A DNA stretch of 64,000 bases, taken from positions 310,001 to 374,000 of the forward strand of contig NZ_MOOY01000001.1 in assembly GCF_001931685.1 (NCBI RefSeq), written 5' to 3'. Shown one piece after another: positions 18,651-28,383 of this stretch (its first letter is position 1; every line of letters starts with the position of its first letter). Below the pieces are notes generated by a model. The model did not search any database, had not been told where the DNA came from, and worked only from the letters and a program-made list of their open reading frames with translations. This DNA comes from Pararhizobium arenae (GTDB lineage Bacteria > Pseudomonadota > Alphaproteobacteria > Rhizobiales > Rhizobiaceae). The position numbers were made by a program, and so were the translations under genes.

Positions 18651-19337
18651 TTACGCGGTGCCTTTCGGCGCCAGCAGGTTTTCGACCAGGTCCGGTGTCA
18701 GTTCGTCGAAGTGGTTGATGACGAGGTCCGGCTCGAGGCTTTCGATCGAAACGTCGGAATAGCCGAAAGGAACACCGATGGAGCGGACCGAGGCGTTGCG
18801 GGCGACCAGAATGTCGTTGAGGCTGTCGCCGATCATGACGGAACGCTCCGGAACGCCGCCGGCAAGACGGATGGTCGCCAGCAGATGCTCGGCATCGGGC
18901 TTGCGGACTGGAAATGTATCGCCCCCGGTGATCGCTGCGAAACGATGCATGAGGCCGAGGCTTTCGATCAGGCTTGTTGCAAGCATCTCAAGCTTGTTGG
19001 TGCAGACAGCAAGCGTGAAACCCGCCCGGGAAAGCCGGTCCATCGCATCCAGAAGGCCGGGATAGGGCAGGGATTCGCCAGGCATCGAGCCATGGTAGAA
19101 ATCCACGAATTCCTTCATCTGCCATTCGAGGTCGGACGCGCTGAGCGGCGTGTTGCGGAGCGCAAATGTACGTTCGATCATGGCTTTCGCACCGTGCCCC
19201 ACGAGATGGGTGAGATCCTCATAGCTTACGGGTTGCAGTCCTGCCTGCGTCACCGCGTGGTTCAGGCTGGCCATGAGGTCGGGTGCGGTATCGACGAGCG
19301 TTCCATCAAGATCGAAAACAACTACGGAGGAGGACAA
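18651..19337 (-). CDS. gph: Phosphoglycolate phosphatase (HAD family)
   Basis: This 228-residue HAD hydrolase removes phosphate from 2-phosphoglycolate, a by-product of DNA repair and oxygenase activity. All HAD motifs are present: the nucleophile site VVFDLDGTLVDTAPDL, the Ser/Thr of motif II (AVCTNK), the lysine of KPDAEHL and the acidic GDSLNDILVA. The cap domain and length fit Gph rather than a broad-range phosphatase. It is divergent from rpiA across about 220 bp. Confidence 0.9.
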   Translation of the reverse strand: MSSSVVVFDLDGTLVDTAPDLMASLNHAVTQAGLQPVSYEDLTHLVGHGAKAMIERTFALRNTPLSASDLEWQMKEFVDFYHGSMPGESLPYPGLLDAMDRLSRAGFTLAVCTNKLEMLATSLIESLGLMHRFAAITGGDTFPVRKPDAEHLLATIRLAGGVPERSVMIGDSLNDILVARNASVRSIGVPFGYSDVSIESLEPDLVINHFDELTPDLVENLLAPKGTA

Positions 19338-19502
19338 GAAGGAACCTTTCGGGACGGGCGCGCTGAATATGGTGCGGGGGTATGGGATGCCGCCTTAAAA
19401 ATCAATCGCGACTTCACGGGATGGCTAACGGCGAAGTGGCATTGAAGGCTCTTTTGGGCTTTTGTTTGCCCGCGCCCCCGTGTAAACGTCTGGACAGGTT
19501 TC

Positions 19503-19540
19503 AGAGGAGCGCGCGGTGTTGCTGCAGCGCTCTTCTTTTC
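19503..19540 (+). promoter_or_regulatory. Terminator-like hairpin in the rpiA leader
   Basis: AGAGGAGCGC and GCGCTCTTCT can pair over 10 positions (one wobble) around a 14-base loop. A pyrimidine-rich tract (TTTTCT) follows, 20 bp before the rpiA ATG. This could be an attenuator or simply a leader structure. Confidence 0.3.
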
Positions 19541-19560
19541 TAACAGGGAGAACGTGGCGC

Positions 19561-20253
19561 ATGGACGCCCGCCAGATGAAGATCAAGGCTGCCGAAGCGG
19601 CGCTCGAATACGTGGAAGACGGCATGCGCCTCGGCATCGGAACGGGATCGACAGCCGAGGAGTTTGTCAGGCTGCTTGCGGAGAAAGTTGCCGGCGGTCT
19701 GAAGATAGAGGGGGTTCCCACCTCCGAGCGCACTGCGAGACTTTGCCTTGAGCTGGGTGTGCCGTTGAAATCGCTGGATGAACTGCCGGAACTCGATCTC
19801 ACCATCGACGGCGCGGACGAGGTCGATCCTGAGCTTCGCCTGATCAAGGGCGGCGGTGGAGCCCTGTTGCGTGAAAAGATCGTGGCTTCGGCCTCCTCGC
19901 GCATGATCGTGATTGCCGACGACACGAAGGTCGTGGATGTGCTTGGCGCTTTCAAGCTGCCGATCGAGGTCAATCCTTTCGGATTGGTGTCGACGCGCAT
20001 TGCCGTCGAAAAGCTTGCGGCGCGTCACGGGCTTTCCGGCGAGATTGGCGTGCGCGGCTCCGGCGATGGCCCGTTCATGACAGACGGCGGGCATCTTATT
20101 CTGGATGCATCTTTTGGCCGTATTCCTGATGCAGATGCGCTGGCGCGTGATTTGAATGCGATCCCGGGCGTGGTCGAGCATGGGCTTTTCATCCGCATGG
20201 CGTCGCTTGCGATTATTGCCGGCGTGGATGGTGCGCGAAAGATCGGCGGCTGA
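19561..20253 (+). CDS. rpiA: Ribose-5-phosphate isomerase A
   Basis: This 230-residue enzyme interconverts ribose-5-phosphate and ribulose-5-phosphate in the pentose phosphate pathway. [12 protein letters not shown] near residue 25, [10 protein letters not shown] near 82 and [14 protein letters not shown] near 95 are the phosphate-binding and active-site motifs. The ATG at 19561 has AGGGAGA upstream and gives the standard N-terminus; a longer frame extends back through the leader hairpin and is unlikely. Confidence 0.97.
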   Translation: MDARQMKIKAAEAALEYVEDGMRLGIGTGSTAEEFVRLLAEKVAGGLKIEGVPTSERTARLCLELGVPLKSLDELPELDLTIDGADEVDPELRLIKGGGGALLREKIVASASSRMIVIADDTKVVDVLGAFKLPIEVNPFGLVSTRIAVEKLAARHGLSGEIGVRGSGDGPFMTDGGHLILDASFGRIPDADALARDLNAIPGVVEHGLFIRMASLAIIAGVDGARKIGG

Positions 20254-20427
20254 AACGGCTGCGATCGATGCGGGAGTTAAACCATTGCGACCGTGCGGGT
20301 CGCGGGAATTGGGGCACTGCTGACCGACCCGTCGGGATAGGTGAGCAAGAGCCGAACATCAAAATTGCGGCGGTTGCGGATGTCCAAGCCGGCAGCCATC
20401 GTCTTACCTGACAGGAGCGTTAAAGAC

Positions 20428-20973
20428 ATGATCAAACTTGCTGGCCTTGGCCGTACTCTCGGTGCCGCCGCCGTCATCTTTTCTGCCGTTATGGTGCCTG
20501 TCCTCAAGGCACAGGATGTCAGCGACGAGCAGATGAAGGCAGCGCGCGCTGCCATCACCGCAATCGGCGCCACGAACAATTTCGACAACATCCTGCCGAA
20601 CCTCGCCGCGCGCGTGAAGACGTCGCTGATCCAGGCTTCGCCGAACTACGAGGAACTGATCAACAAGACCGTTGATGACAAGGCCCTTGAGCTGGCTGCA
20701 CGTCGTGCCGACCTTGAGCGCGAGGCGGCCGCGATCTATGCCAAGACCTTCACGATCGACGAGCTGAACGCGATTGCGGCATTCTACAGCTCCGAAGCGG
20801 GCAAAAAGCTGCTCAATAACGGTCCCATCGCCTCTCGCGAAATGCTCAAGGCTGCCGATATCTGGGCCGCGGGAATTTCCCGGGACCTGAATGAGGCTAC
20901 TTCCAAGGAGCTGGAGGCGACGCTTGTACCGCAGACCGAGGCAGCCCCCGCTGTCGAACAGCCGGCTCAATAA
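20428..20973 (+). CDS. Secreted DUF2059 protein
   Basis: This 181-residue protein has a cleavable signal sequence (MIKLAGLGRTLGAAAVIFSA, with a cut after VLKA). The DUF2059 core follows, including FTIDELNAIAAFYSSEAGKKLL, the family hallmark. AGGAG at 20413-20417 supports the ATG at 20428 rather than the longer frame from 20341. The family is periplasmic and its function is not established. A strong terminator follows the stop. Confidence 0.87.
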   Translation: MIKLAGLGRTLGAAAVIFSAVMVPVLKAQDVSDEQMKAARAAITAIGATNNFDNILPNLAARVKTSLIQASPNYEELINKTVDDKALELAARRADLEREAAAIYAKTFTIDELNAIAAFYSSEAGKKLLNNGPIASREMLKAADIWAAGISRDLNEATSKELEATLVPQTEAAPAVEQPAQ

Positions 20974-20997
20974 TCGTCTTTTTCAGGATCTTGTTTC

Positions 20998-21027
20998 AAG
21001 GCTGCGCGAAAGCATCGCGCAGCCTTT
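20998..21027 (+). terminator. Terminator after the DUF2059 gene
   Basis: GGCTGCGCG and CGCGCAGCC pair around a 7-base loop, flanked by AA upstream and TTT downstream. Confidence 0.8.
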
Positions 21028-21238
21028 GTCGTTTGTGTTGCCTCAAAGATCGCTCTTTCCTGTGTGGAGGTTCATACCTTTGTCGGCTCGATCTTTGCAG
21101 CGTGATCTGGCAATCCTATATCTTCACGACAGCGTGCTGCGGGAGGCCAGTCCTCGTCTTTATGGCAGCAAGCGATCATTCCGGTGTTCGCATCTGCGAT
21201 CTGCCGCCAGCCTCTGACCCGTCCGGGAGTTTATGCAC

Positions 21239-22627
21239 ATGGCATCTTATGACTACGACCTCTTTGTGATCGGTGGCGGTTCCGGTGGGGTGCGCAGCGG
21301 TCGCGTGGCCGCGTCGCTTGGCAAGAAGGTCGGTATTGCCGAAGAGTACCGTTACGGCGGCACCTGCGTCATTCGCGGCTGCGTGCCGAAGAAACTCTAC
21401 GTCTATGCCTCGCAGTTTTCCGAGGCTTTCGAGGATGCCAAGGGCTTCGGCTGGCAGGTAGGGGAAAGCAGTTTCGACTGGAAGGCGCTGACGGCTGCCA
21501 AGGAAAAGGAAATTACCCGGCTGGAAGGGCTCTACCGCAAAGGGCTCGATAATGCCGGTGCAGATATCTTCAACTCGCGCGCCGTCATTGAGGGACCAAA
21601 CAGCATTCGTCTCCTGAACGATGACCGGGTTGTCACGACCGAGCGCATCGTGATCGCCGTCGGGGGCCATCCGACGCCGCACGCCTCGCTTCCCGGCTAC
21701 GAGCTTTGCATAAGCTCAAACGAAGCCTTCGATCTTCCGGAACTGCCCAAATCGATCCTGATCGCCGGCGGCGGCTATATTGCAGTTGAATTCGCCAACA
21801 TCTTTCACGGGCTGGGGGTGGAAACGACGCTGATCTATCGCGGCAAGGAAATTCTGTCCCGTTTCGATCACGATCTGCGCCGCGGGCTGCACAAGGAAAT
21901 GGAAGCCAAAGGCATCAGAATTTTGTGCGAGGATGTGCTGCAATCCATCAGCAAGGATGCAGACGGTCGCCGTGTCGCCGAAACCAAAAGCCACGGCACG
22001 CTGACGGTCGATCACGTCATGCTGGCCCTTGGTCGCGTTCCCAACACCGAAGGGCTTGGTCTCGATAAAGCTGGCGTGAACGTCGACGGCCAGGGGGCCA
22101 TCGTGGTCGATGCGTTTTCGCGGACCAGTGCGCCGGGCATCTACGCGCTGGGTGATGTGACCAACCGCGTGCAGCTGACCCCCGTCGCCATCCACGAGGC
22201 CATGTGCTTCATTGAGACGGAGTACCGCAACAACCCGACCTCACCGGATCACGAGATGATCGCGACGGCGGTGTTCTCGCAGCCTGAGATCGGCACGATT
22301 GGCCTGACGGAAGAGGATGCCGCAAAGAAATTTGCGGATCTGGAAGTATACCGTGCAGAATTCCGGCCGATGAAGGCGACGCTGTCCGGCCGCTCTGAAA
22401 AGATGATCATGAAACTGATCGTCAATGCTGCCGACCGGAAGGTTGTCGGTGCGCATATCCTCGGTCACGATGCGGGCGAAATGGCGCAGCTTCTCGGCAT
22501 CTCGCTGAAAGCGGGTGTGACCAAGGACGATTTCGATCGAACGATGGCTGTTCATCCGACCGCGTCCGAGGAGCTGGTAACGATGTACAACCCGAGCTAC
22601 CGCATCAAGAACGGGGAGCGGCAGTAG
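21239..22627 (+). CDS. gor: Glutathione-disulfide reductase
   Basis: This 462-residue FAD enzyme uses NADPH to reduce oxidised glutathione. The FAD motif FVIGGGSGGVRSGR lies at the N-terminus, the redox disulfide is in GGTCVIRGCVPKKL, an NADPH-binding GGGYIAVEFA follows, and the C-terminal active-site His is in TMAVHPTASEE. The ATG at 21239 (MASYDYDLF) matches family starts and has GGGAG 10 bp upstream; an ATG two codons earlier is possible. It is probably monocistronic. Confidence 0.96.
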   Translation: MASYDYDLFVIGGGSGGVRSGRVAASLGKKVGIAEEYRYGGTCVIRGCVPKKLYVYASQFSEAFEDAKGFGWQVGESSFDWKALTAAKEKEITRLEGLYRKGLDNAGADIFNSRAVIEGPNSIRLLNDDRVVTTERIVIAVGGHPTPHASLPGYELCISSNEAFDLPELPKSILIAGGGYIAVEFANIFHGLGVETTLIYRGKEILSRFDHDLRRGLHKEMEAKGIRILCEDVLQSISKDADGRRVAETKSHGTLTVDHVMLALGRVPNTEGLGLDKAGVNVDGQGAIVVDAFSRTSAPGIYALGDVTNRVQLTPVAIHEAMCFIETEYRNNPTSPDHEMIATAVFSQPEIGTIGLTEEDAAKKFADLEVYRAEFRPMKATLSGRSEKMIMKLIVNAADRKVVGAHILGHDAGEMAQLLGISLKAGVTKDDFDRTMAVHPTASEELVTMYNPSYRIKNGERQ

Positions 22628-22785
22628 AACGCGCCGGTTTCACTCGCTCATCCGAAAACAAGCGTAGCCGTACGCCTCGCATGGTATTGCCGGTTTGACT
22701 ATACAAGCGACCCCACAAGGTCTATAAGCCCGGGACTTTAAGCTACCCAGTACCGGCAGCAAGACCGGTGGATGAACAGGTGAGT

Positions 22786-24162
22786 ATGATGGCACAGACT
22801 TGGAACCCGAGCAGCTGGCGGCAGAAGCCCATCCAGCAGGTACCGGAATATCCGGATTTGGCAGCACTTGCTGCAACCGAAGCCCAGCTCGCAACCTATC
22901 CGCCACTGGTGTTTGCCGGTGAGGCCCGCCGCCTGAAAAGCTCCCTGGCAAACGTAGCAGAAGGCCGCGGCTTCCTGCTGCAGGGCGGCGATTGTGCCGA
23001 GAGCTTCGCCGAGCATGGCGCCGATACGATCCGTGACTTCTTCCGCGCCTTCCTTCAGATGGCCGTCGTCCTGACGTTCGGCGCACAGCAGCCGGTGGTG
23101 AAGGTTGGCCGTATCGCCGGCCAGTTTGCCAAGCCGCGTTCATCGAATATCGAGAAGCAGGGTGACGTCGAGCTGCCGAGCTATCGTGGCGACATCATCA
23201 ACGGCATCGAGTTCAACGAGGCGGCCCGTATTCCAAGCCCGGAGCGTCAACTTGACGCCTACCGCCAGTCAGCTGCCACTCTGAACCTCCTGCGTGCCTT
23301 CGCGATGGGCGGTTACGCCAATCTCGATAACGTGCATCAGTGGATGCTTGGCTTCGTCAAGGACAGCCCGCAGGCCGAGCGTTACCGCAAACTTGCCGAC
23401 AGGATTTCCGAGACCATGGATTTCATGAAGGCGATCGGTATCACGCCGGAGAGCAATCCGAACCTGCGTGAAACGGATTTCTTCACCAGCCATGAGGCGC
23501 TGCTGCTCGGCTACGAGCAGGCGCTGACGCGTGTCGATTCGACCTCGGGCGACTGGTATGCGACGTCCGGCCACATGATCTGGATCGGCGACCGTACGCG
23601 CCAGCCCGATCACGCTCACATCGAATATTGCCGTGGCATCAAGAACCCGCTGGGTCTGAAGTGCGGCCCGTCGCTGTCGGCTGATGGCCTGATCGAGCTT
23701 ATCGACCTTCTCAACCCGAACAACGAAGCCGGTCGCCTCACGCTGATCTGCCGCTTCGGCCACGACAAGGTTGCCGAGCATCTGCCGCGTCTTATTCGCG
23801 CCGTCGAGCGTGAAGGCCGCAAGGTTGTCTGGTCCTGCGATCCGATGCACGGCAACACGATCACGCTCAACAACTACAAGACCCGTCCGTTCGAGCGTAT
23901 CCTGTCGGAAGTCGAAAGCTTCTTCCAGATCCATCGCGCCGAAGGCACGCATCCGGGAGGCATCCACATCGAGATGACCGGCAAGGACGTGACCGAATGC
24001 ACCGGTGGCGCGCGTGCGCTGTCGGGTGCTGATCTGGCTGATCGCTACCACACCCATTGCGACCCGCGCCTCAACGCCGATCAGGCGCTTGAACTCGCTT
24101 TCCTTCTTGCCGAGCGCATGAAGGGTGGCCGCGATGAGAAGCGCATGGTCGTCAATGGTTGA
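22786..24162 (+). CDS. Class II 3-deoxy-7-phosphoheptulonate synthase
   Basis: This 458-residue enzyme condenses phosphoenolpyruvate and erythrose-4-phosphate, the first step of aromatic amino acid synthesis. It is the class II (plant-like) form: [13 protein letters not shown] near residue 70 holds the metal-binding cysteine, [24 protein letters not shown] and [15 protein letters not shown] complete the site. The ATG at 22786 was chosen over an in-frame GTG at 22768; MAQTW at 22789 is equally possible. A terminator follows. Confidence 0.95.
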   Translation: MMAQTWNPSSWRQKPIQQVPEYPDLAALAATEAQLATYPPLVFAGEARRLKSSLANVAEGRGFLLQGGDCAESFAEHGADTIRDFFRAFLQMAVVLTFGAQQPVVKVGRIAGQFAKPRSSNIEKQGDVELPSYRGDIINGIEFNEAARIPSPERQLDAYRQSAATLNLLRAFAMGGYANLDNVHQWMLGFVKDSPQAERYRKLADRISETMDFMKAIGITPESNPNLRETDFFTSHEALLLGYEQALTRVDSTSGDWYATSGHMIWIGDRTRQPDHAHIEYCRGIKNPLGLKCGPSLSADGLIELIDLLNPNNEAGRLTLICRFGHDKVAEHLPRLIRAVEREGRKVVWSCDPMHGNTITLNNYKTRPFERILSEVESFFQIHRAEGTHPGGIHIEMTGKDVTECTGGARALSGADLADRYHTHCDPRLNADQALELAFLLAERMKGGRDEKRMVVNG

Positions 24163-24204
24163 TCAGCCGGGCTGATTTAACGATTGAAGCCAATGAAATT
24201 GACA

Positions 24205-24240
24205 GGGCCGGGCTGACACTTGATGTTGGCCCGGCTTTTT
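24205..24240 (+). terminator. Terminator after DAHP synthase
   Basis: GCCGGGC (24207-24213) pairs with GCCCGGC (24229-24235) and TTTTT follows. Confidence 0.8.
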
Positions 24241-24269
24241 CATGTGAGATCATCTGTCGGGGAGGGGTT

Positions 24270-24668
24270 ATGGAAGCTGTGCATAGGGGCGGATGTCTCT
24301 GCGGTGCCGTTCGGTTTGAGACGGAAGGGCCGTTGCGTGAGGTCATCGCGTGTCACTGTTCCCAGTGCCGGCGGCAGACGGGACTGCATTATGCCGCGAC
24401 CAACGTGGCCGATGACCGGCTTCGCGTCCAAGGCGGGGAGAACGTTACCTGGTATCGTGCCAGCGATGAGGCCGGCCGGGGATTTTGCCGGATTTGCGGG
24501 TCAGCCCTCTTCTGGAAAGCGGACGGCCGCAAGCACACCTCGATCATGGCCGGCAGCTTCGATCAGCCGACAGGCTTGAAGATCGGCATTCACATCTATT
24601 GCGCCGACAAGGCCGACTTCTACGAGATCAACGACGGCGCGCCTCAGCTGGCCGGTTCGAGCAGTTGA
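24270..24668 (+). CDS. GFA (CENP-V) family zinc protein
   Basis: This 132-residue protein is of the glutathione-dependent formaldehyde-activating fold. Zinc-binding cysteines are in GGCLCGAVRF, CHCSQCRRQTG and FCRICGSALFW. The ATG at 24270 has GGAGGGG upstream; the frame extends back into the DAHP synthase end but the terminator lies between. Most members have no proven substrate, so formaldehyde chemistry should not be assumed. Its last 25 bp overlap the convergent gene at 24644. Confidence 0.88.
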   Translation: MEAVHRGGCLCGAVRFETEGPLREVIACHCSQCRRQTGLHYAATNVADDRLRVQGGENVTWYRASDEAGRGFCRICGSALFWKADGRKHTSIMAGSFDQPTGLKIGIHIYCADKADFYEINDGAPQLAGSSS

Positions 24669-25600
24669 GCAAGCCGCGGCTCTGAAGGACGTTTTCGCTC
24701 GGTGGTCGCGGCGGCCAGAAACGCTTGGCTGAGCGTCGAAATTTTGATTGCCTGCCATTCCATATAGGCTTTGACGAGCACAGGTGACACCCAAAGCCGG
24801 CGTTTGCGGCCGGCGCTTTCCTGTCGCCTTATCCAGCCCTCCGTCTCAGCCCGCGAGAAGAGACGACGTATATGCGTTCGCGAAAGGCCGTAATGGGTGG
24901 AAAGCTCGGAGAAGCTGAGATTTTCCACCTCGTATGTCGGGCTCGCGGCACCGGTAACGATGATCCGTGACATGAAATCGTCCAGTAGCAGTCCGCCATT
25001 CTCCATCCAGACAAATGCGGCGATGCACGCCGGGGGGTCACGCCATCCCTTGTTCTCTATCAGTTTCTTGGCCGCAACCGGCTGCGCACGATCGAAAATC
25101 GTCGGGTCGGCATCAAGTTTGGCAATGCGGTCTCCAGCGTCCAGCAAATCCAGGCTATGCATTTGTCCGCGGAACCACTTCTGCATGGCATCGGCGCTGA
25201 TCTCGGTCGGTTCCAGCGGGCGCGAGCGCCGATTGGTGTTGCCGGGAACGTCCCGGATCAGCTTGTAGGCCAGCATCTCCGCGAGAAATGCGGTGGCGGT
25301 GTTGCGGCTCGCAGCGCCGAACTTCACCATGATGTCGAGAAGCCGAGCCGCGGTGATGCCGCTCAGCGGATCGTCGGGATCCCGTTCCAGATGAAGGGCG
25401 TAGGCGGATTGGCTGAGAAGCCATTTCTGTTGCGAGGAAACAAGACGCGCGACGCGGGGGAAAAGATCGTAAAGCCCGACCAGATGGCGCGCAGATTGCT
25501 TCAGCACGGAAAAATAGGCCGGGTGAGCCATGAGCATTTCGGACGTGATGGCAGATATCTGCGCTTTTTGCCGGGCGGTTCTCGACGGGGCGAATGTCAT
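24644..25600 (-). CDS. Winged-helix DNA-binding protein, unknown role
   Basis: This 318-residue protein has no recognised name. Near residues 230-265 the segment LSFSELSTHYGLSRTHIRRLF followed by EGWIRR looks like a helix-turn-helix and wing. A second helix-rich region (LSGITAARLLDIMVKFGAASRNTATAFLAEM) near 80-115 resembles another HTH with its supporting helices. No sensor domain or membrane segment is visible. It is transcribed alone, and its 3' end overlaps the GFA gene tail to tail. Confidence 0.7.
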   Translation of the reverse strand: MTFAPSRTARQKAQISAITSEMLMAHPAYFSVLKQSARHLVGLYDLFPRVARLVSSQQKWLLSQSAYALHLERDPDDPLSGITAARLLDIMVKFGAASRNTATAFLAEMLAYKLIRDVPGNTNRRSRPLEPTEISADAMQKWFRGQMHSLDLLDAGDRIAKLDADPTIFDRAQPVAAKKLIENKGWRDPPACIAAFVWMENGGLLLDDFMSRIIVTGAASPTYEVENLSFSELSTHYGLSRTHIRRLFSRAETEGWIRRQESAGRKRRLWVSPVLVKAYMEWQAIKISTLSQAFLAAATTERKRPSEPRLAQLLEPAS

Positions 25601-25767
25601 GATCGTTGCAGTCCATATAGTTTGGCAAGCCCGGTGAAATGAAGAGGTCGAGGCGTACCTCGGCGCAATATCATTTCCTCACCTGCATTCTGGTCGCAAC
25701 TCTATAACGCTTCAGCCTTTCAATCTGTTCGCAAAGTTACAGGGAAAACAAAAAGATTTTGCGCGGT

Positions 25768-27495
25768 TTACTGCACCAGCACCGGACGCAGGCAATTTAC
25801 GCCCGTCACCCTGATATCGGCTTCTCCCACCCGCACGCCTGCAGCGAGAAGGACGTTGTAAAGCAAGGTGTCGATTGAGGGCGTGATCGCGCCGAGGGTC
25901 TCCGCCAGAGCCGCCTGAACGATTTTCGGACTGCCGATACTCAGAAAAAGCACCTGGATATCCAGATCCAGATTTTTCAGCAGGCTCTGCGTGGTCGATG
26001 TCAGAGTATCGCGGGTGGACAAGGACTTCACGGCACTCGATGCGACCTCCGACGGGCTGAATGTCAGCCGTTGCGGCTGCATGTTCTGCGCCTCCACATG
26101 CGCGATGCCGGATACCCGCAAAAGCGAAGAATCGATCAGCTTCGCCTTGCCGACGCGCACTTTCTCGCCGAAGGAGGAGAGAGCGGAAGGATCGACCGTA
26201 CCGATCGCGATCTCGGCGACGCCGGGTACGGCTTCGATCGTGACGCCGGCATTTGTGGGGCTACCGCCATAACACCTGATATCGGCGAGTCGCGCCTCCG
26301 CATGGGCAACTTCTACATAAAGCGGCAGCTTGACGCGCAGTCCCGCCAGCGCGGAAAGCCCGTTGACTTCCACCGTGACCGCCAGCCGGGTTTGTGCGGT
26401 GCGCACCGCAGTACCAGGATTGCCCAGCCGGTGTGCCGGTGTTTCGACTGGAGGCTCTCCTACGGCGAGACTTATGTTGGCGGTTGCAATCCCGGGCAAA
26501 CCGGTTGCCGCATTGACGGAAATCTGGTTTTCGCCGTTCGAGATGGCCGCGGCCGCGGAAAGAAGTTCAAGCGCGCTGATCTTCATTTTCCAGTTCGATC
26601 CGGCATCGACCTTGATATCCTTCTTCGGATCGATGTTCAGCACCTGCGCGAGCTTGATGGTGTTTTGATTGCGCGCAAGCGCCGTATCGATCGCCTTCAA
26701 TGCGCTCGTCGCCGTGTTCGATAATCCGCCAACAGCCCGCATTGAGGCCAGCAGTTCGGGCATGGCGAGATCGGCGTTCAGCACGTCCTCGTAGGTCGCG
26801 GTTTGCAGCCGCAGGCGTGTCGAGACGATCTTGAGGAAAGGCTGGACGTCTATGTCCGCATCGGCAAGCGCACGGTAATCCATGACTTTCAGCGAAACCG
26901 TCGTGCCGAGCAACTGCCCGAGAATGGCATTCAGGATGCCGCCGTCCAGGCTCGCCAGCCGCGAGCCGACCGAGAACGCTGCGAGCTTCGCGCTTGCAGC
27001 CGTGCCAGTCACGCGCATTGTCGGCGGTGTGCTGAACATGGCGGCAAGATGCAGTTCACCTTCGCGCTCGATCGTGACCTGCGCGGCATCGGCCGGCGTT
27101 GCATTTGCAATGAAGCGTTGGTTCACATCCAGCGACGGGTCGGGAAGATAGCGGCCTTTTGTCAGCGTCATCACCCCCGCCTTGAGCGCCGCGACCTGAT
27201 CCAGAACCGGGCGGCCATCGACATCGATCAGGCCTTTCGAGGTTGCAATCGTCATGGCCAGCCCATTGGCCTTGAGATGCTTCCGCGCGGCCGTTTCGAG
27301 ATTCGCGAGATCCGAGGAGGAGACGATGGCCGCAATATCGGCGACTGTCTGCATTTCGCGCTTCTGAAGCGTGAGATAGCCGTAGTCGATGCCCAATCCC
27401 ATGGAGAGGATGAAAAGCGGCGCAACGAGGGCTGCGGAAAGGCCGATGTTGCCGCGTCTGTCGTTGATCATGCGGTTTAAAGAGCGGCCCGGCAT
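25768..27495 (-). CDS. TadG-like pilus-assembly/envelope protein
   Basis: This 575-residue protein begins with the Tad N-terminal motif: RRGNIGLSAALVAPLFILSM followed by a single helix. A long extracytoplasmic part with repeated beta-rich segments and a few cysteines follows. The ATG at 27495 lies 1 bp past the TadE-like stop, with GGAGGT inside the upstream gene, so translation is coupled; an in-frame start further upstream lies in antisense-like sequence of the TadE gene. TadG proteins help anchor Flp pili. No pilin, ATPase or secretin genes of a tad locus are nearby. Confidence 0.8.
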   Translation of the reverse strand: MPGRSLNRMINDRRGNIGLSAALVAPLFILSMGLGIDYGYLTLQKREMQTVADIAAIVSSSDLANLETAARKHLKANGLAMTIATSKGLIDVDGRPVLDQVAALKAGVMTLTKGRYLPDPSLDVNQRFIANATPADAAQVTIEREGELHLAAMFSTPPTMRVTGTAASAKLAAFSVGSRLASLDGGILNAILGQLLGTTVSLKVMDYRALADADIDVQPFLKIVSTRLRLQTATYEDVLNADLAMPELLASMRAVGGLSNTATSALKAIDTALARNQNTIKLAQVLNIDPKKDIKVDAGSNWKMKISALELLSAAAAISNGENQISVNAATGLPGIATANISLAVGEPPVETPAHRLGNPGTAVRTAQTRLAVTVEVNGLSALAGLRVKLPLYVEVAHAEARLADIRCYGGSPTNAGVTIEAVPGVAEIAIGTVDPSALSSFGEKVRVGKAKLIDSSLLRVSGIAHVEAQNMQPQRLTFSPSEVASSAVKSLSTRDTLTSTTQSLLKNLDLDIQVLFLSIGSPKIVQAALAETLGAITPSIDTLLYNVLLAAGVRVGEADIRVTGVNCLRPVLVQ

Positions 27496-27496
27496 G

Positions 27497-27919
27497 TCAG
27501 ATACCTCCGATGCGGATGGTCGCATAGCGCGTGATCTCCCGATCCGGCATCGCGAATGTGAAAAGGTTCCAGATCGGCAGCGCGCTGGCGTCGTAGGAAA
27601 TGGTGACGGTGAACTGGTCGATGTTGCTGACGTCGTCCTGCACGTCGAAGCTGACCTTGCTGACGTCGATAAAGGCATATCCGGTGATAGACGTTCGAAT
27701 GTAGGTGTCGGCGAGGCTGTGCCTCTCGTTTGCCGTCAGACCGGCGATGGCGGTCCTTGCCGCATCAGCCGCAATCTGCTGGAGGGAATGACTGGCGCTG
27801 AGATAGACGCCATAGCCAATCATCGTCAGCACGGTCATGAAGAAAAGCGGTGCAACCAGCGCGAACTCGACCGCAGCCGCCCCTTCTTTCCTGAAAAACA
27901 ATCGCGGAAAGGCATACAT
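27497..27919 (-). CDS. TadE-like pseudopilin
   Basis: This 140-residue protein has the TadE signature, FRKEGAAAVEFALVAPLFF, with the glutamate after the AAAVEFAL helix start as in prepilin-like substrates. AGGGAGGT precedes the ATG. It is the first gene of a two-gene unit with the TadG-like gene. The rest of the protein is predicted to be periplasmic. Flp pilus assembly is the known role of the family, but the main tad locus must lie elsewhere. Confidence 0.85.
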   Translation of the reverse strand: MYAFPRLFFRKEGAAAVEFALVAPLFFMTVLTMIGYGVYLSASHSLQQIAADAARTAIAGLTANERHSLADTYIRTSITGYAFIDVSKVSFDVQDDVSNIDQFTVTISYDASALPIWNLFTFAMPDREITRYATIRIGGI

Positions 27920-28383
27920 CGGTACCTCCCTAGCTAAGTGGCGATTTTTCTCCTTTGCACCTATAGGGTGCGCTTGATGTGTTAAGTTTTCGATACTCTT
28001 CCGGGTTGAGATGATGCGCAGTCGCTACCGTAAGGGTGGCGCGTCCCCGCTGCTGGTTTGGCGTTTTCGCACAAGATAATAATATCATTATAGATTTTCG
28101 ATGGATCGTGGTGATCGTACGGTCGCTGCAGATGGGCCTTGGCGCTCGCGGAGCTCGGCGATCCCGCACTGAGACCCGACATCGATCTCATAATGAGGCA
28201 CTTTCAGTTCAACTTCAGATTTTAAGCTGATTTCATAAACCATTCCGGATCTCCAGCTGAAGCGCCTTCTGAACGCAACGATCGACAGACAGGTTGAGGC
28301 GGAATCGGCCAAGTCGTGCCCAAGCAAAATGCCCTCCGCCATCAGCTGACGAAGAGCTCATCCACAGAGGAAATCAGGCAGGG
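27920..28383 (-). other. 464-bp spacer upstream of the tadE-like gene
   Basis: No gene was found. There is an AT-rich patch (ATAATAATATCATTATAG) near 28076-28093 that could be part of a promoter for the tad-like pair. Short frames on both strands have no ribosome-binding site or recognisable protein. Confidence 0.35.

Noticed and set aside
22697-22732. TTGACT and CTATAA before DAHP synthase as a promoter
   Set aside because: The spacing is 20-21 bp, too long for a confident call.
28088-28342. An 84-codon frame on the minus strand in the tad leader
   Set aside because: There is no ribosome-binding site, no recognisable protein and no coding-like codon use.
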